From Chloroflexota bacterium (GTDB taxonomy: Bacteria > Chloroflexota > Dehalococcoidia > Bin125): a DNA stretch of 5,903 bases. Of this stretch, positions 5,131 to 5,903 are shown in pieces (positions within the stretch are counted from its first letter, which is position 1; each line of letters opens with the position of its first letter). Both the position numbers and the translations under genes were made by a program. The stretch is taken from assembly GCA_026705105.1 (NCBI GenBank), contig JAPPBK010000281.1, positions 1-5,903 of the forward strand, in the 5' to 3' direction. The notes under the pieces are model-generated. The model was not told the DNA's origin. It saw only the letters and a program-made list of their open reading frames with translations, and ran no database searches.

Positions 5131-5903
5131 TCAAGCGCTCAGGAACTCGCCGATCTTGCCCAGCAGCGCTTCCGGCTCCTCGACCTGCGGCATATGACCC
5201 GAGGCCGAGAACATCGCGACCTCGGAGTTGGGGATCGCCTTGTTGAAGTCATCCGCGTATTGCGGCGGGATCAAACCGTCCGACGCGCCCCAGCAGATCA
5301 GTGTCGGCGAGGTGACGCGGTGAATCCGCTCGGACAGGCGCTTGTCGGGAATCGGCCACATGAAGCGGGCGGCGGTTTGCAGCATCTTCGCTCGCTCGAC
5401 GGTGACTGTTTGCAGCTCGTCCGGATCCGTCGGCGGCGGCGCGGTCATCATTTGCGCGCCCGGGTGGTTCGTGTCGTGGAACAGCGCGGGAACGAGTTCG
5501 TTTGGCAGCATGGCGAAGAAATCGGCCACTGGGTAGTCGTCGCTCCACAGGCCGGCCGGAGCGATCAGCACCAGCTTGGAGACCCGGCTCGGCTGCATTG
5601 CCGCGACCTCGGCCGCGAACCAGCCGCCCATCGAGTGCCCGACTACGACTACTTCGTCCACGCCCAACGCGTCGAGGAAATCCCAGTAGAAGTAGAAGAC
5701 GTCGTGGTGGTCCATCAACCACTCGACGCCGGTCGAGTTGGCCGTGCCCGGCAGCTTCGGCGCGATCACGCGGTGGTGCTGCGAGAGCTGCTCCAGGAAC
5801 GGGTCCCAGATCAGCCCACCGGCGCCGTGGATGAAGAGCAGGTCCGGACCCGAGCCGGCTTCCATGTAGCCGACGTTGAATCGACCGTTGACGAGCGAAA
5901 CAG
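5131..5903 (-). CDS. Alpha/beta-fold hydrolase, N-terminus beyond the right edge
   Basis: The frame is open through the edge of the window. Upstream of the ATG at 5865 it reads VSLVNGRFNVGY, the kind of beta-strand start expected before MEAGSGPDLLFIHGAGG, so the real start is probably outside and ATG 5865 is internal. The catalytic set is complete (counted from that Met): oxyanion-side HGAGG (13-17), nucleophile elbow GHSMGG with Ser78, acid Asp196 in GASDGLIPP and base His224 in SGHMP. About 256 residues are visible, close to the usual 260-300 of single-domain hydrolases. A cap lies between roughly 107 and 180. The protein should hydrolyse an ester, carbon-carbon bond or similar; the substrate cannot be read. 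No signal peptide is visible, but the true start is missing. Its TGA stop (5131-5133) lies 8 nt before the ATG of the DUF2332 gene, so both should share a transcript. Confidence 0.93.
   Translation of the reverse strand, partial: VSLVNGRFNVGYMEAGSGPDLLFIHGAGGLIWDPFLEQLSQHHRVIAPKLPGTANSTGVEWLMDHHDVFYFYWDFLDALGVDEVVVVGHSMGGWFAAEVAAMQPSRVSKLVLIAPAGLWSDDYPVADFFAMLPNELVPALFHDTNHPGAQMMTAPPPTDPDELQTVTVERAKMLQTAARFMWPIPDKRLSERIHRVTSPTLICWGASDGLIPPQYADDFNKAIPNSEVAMFSASGHMPQVEEPEALLGKIGEFLSA

Noticed and set aside
4385..5197. Plus-strand open frame of 270 codons opposite the DUF2332 gene
   Set aside because: An antisense shadow: Arg/Gln-rich sequence with no recognisable motif, fully overlapping a DUF2332 gene conserved along its length.
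1..5903. A defence, mobile or otherwise exotic system
   Set aside because: No transposase, integrase, nuclease, toxin-antitoxin pair, reverse transcriptase, CRISPR-like repeat or tRNA was seen; every gene falls in a common enzyme or uncharacterised housekeeping family.

Overview
This is a gene-dense window of chromosomal DNA with high GC content (judged by eye, not counted). It comes from a bacterium that probably uses the deazaflavin cofactor F420. The main hints are a luciferase-like (LLM) oxidoreductase and a small split-barrel PPOX-type flavoprotein, two families rich in F420 enzymes. Together with GTG starts, Ala/Arg/Asp/Glu-rich proteins and a DUF2332 gene, this points to Chloroflexota (Dehalococcoidia- or Thermomicrobia-like) or Actinomycetota. 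That placement is an impression from the proteins, not a search result.

Layout. (1) Positions 1-2062, plus strand: a tight four-gene run made of the C-terminal part of a DUF255/YyaL (spermatogenesis-associated protein 20-like) protein, two tandem paralogous VOC (glyoxalase-fold) proteins, and a PPOX-family flavoprotein. Gaps are 4-16 nt, each of the three complete genes starts with GTG, and each has a Shine-Dalgarno site. (2) Positions 2077-2850, minus strand: an enoyl-CoA hydratase/isomerase with both catalytic glutamates, tail to tail with the PPOX gene across 14 nt. (3) Positions 2851-2992: a 142-nt divergent intergenic region, the only sizeable non-coding stretch. (4) Positions 2993-4000, plus strand: the LLM-class oxidoreductase. 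(5) Positions 4013-5903, minus strand: a two-gene unit with an alpha/beta hydrolase upstream (N-terminus beyond the right edge) and a DUF2332 protein downstream, tail to tail with the LLM gene across 12 nt.

How the genes may work together. Most products look like small-molecule redox, hydrolysis or acyl-CoA enzymes, and no pathway is certain. The first block may be a detoxification or housekeeping operon. The enoyl-CoA hydratase and LLM gene share an upstream region and could be co-regulated. The hydrolase and DUF2332 genes are almost certainly co-transcribed.

I saw no tRNA, rRNA, insertion sequence, CRISPR array, integrase or phage gene. The window reads as ordinary chromosome. Its least understood parts are the DUF2332-hydrolase pair and the VOC pair, which lacks the classical metal ligands.
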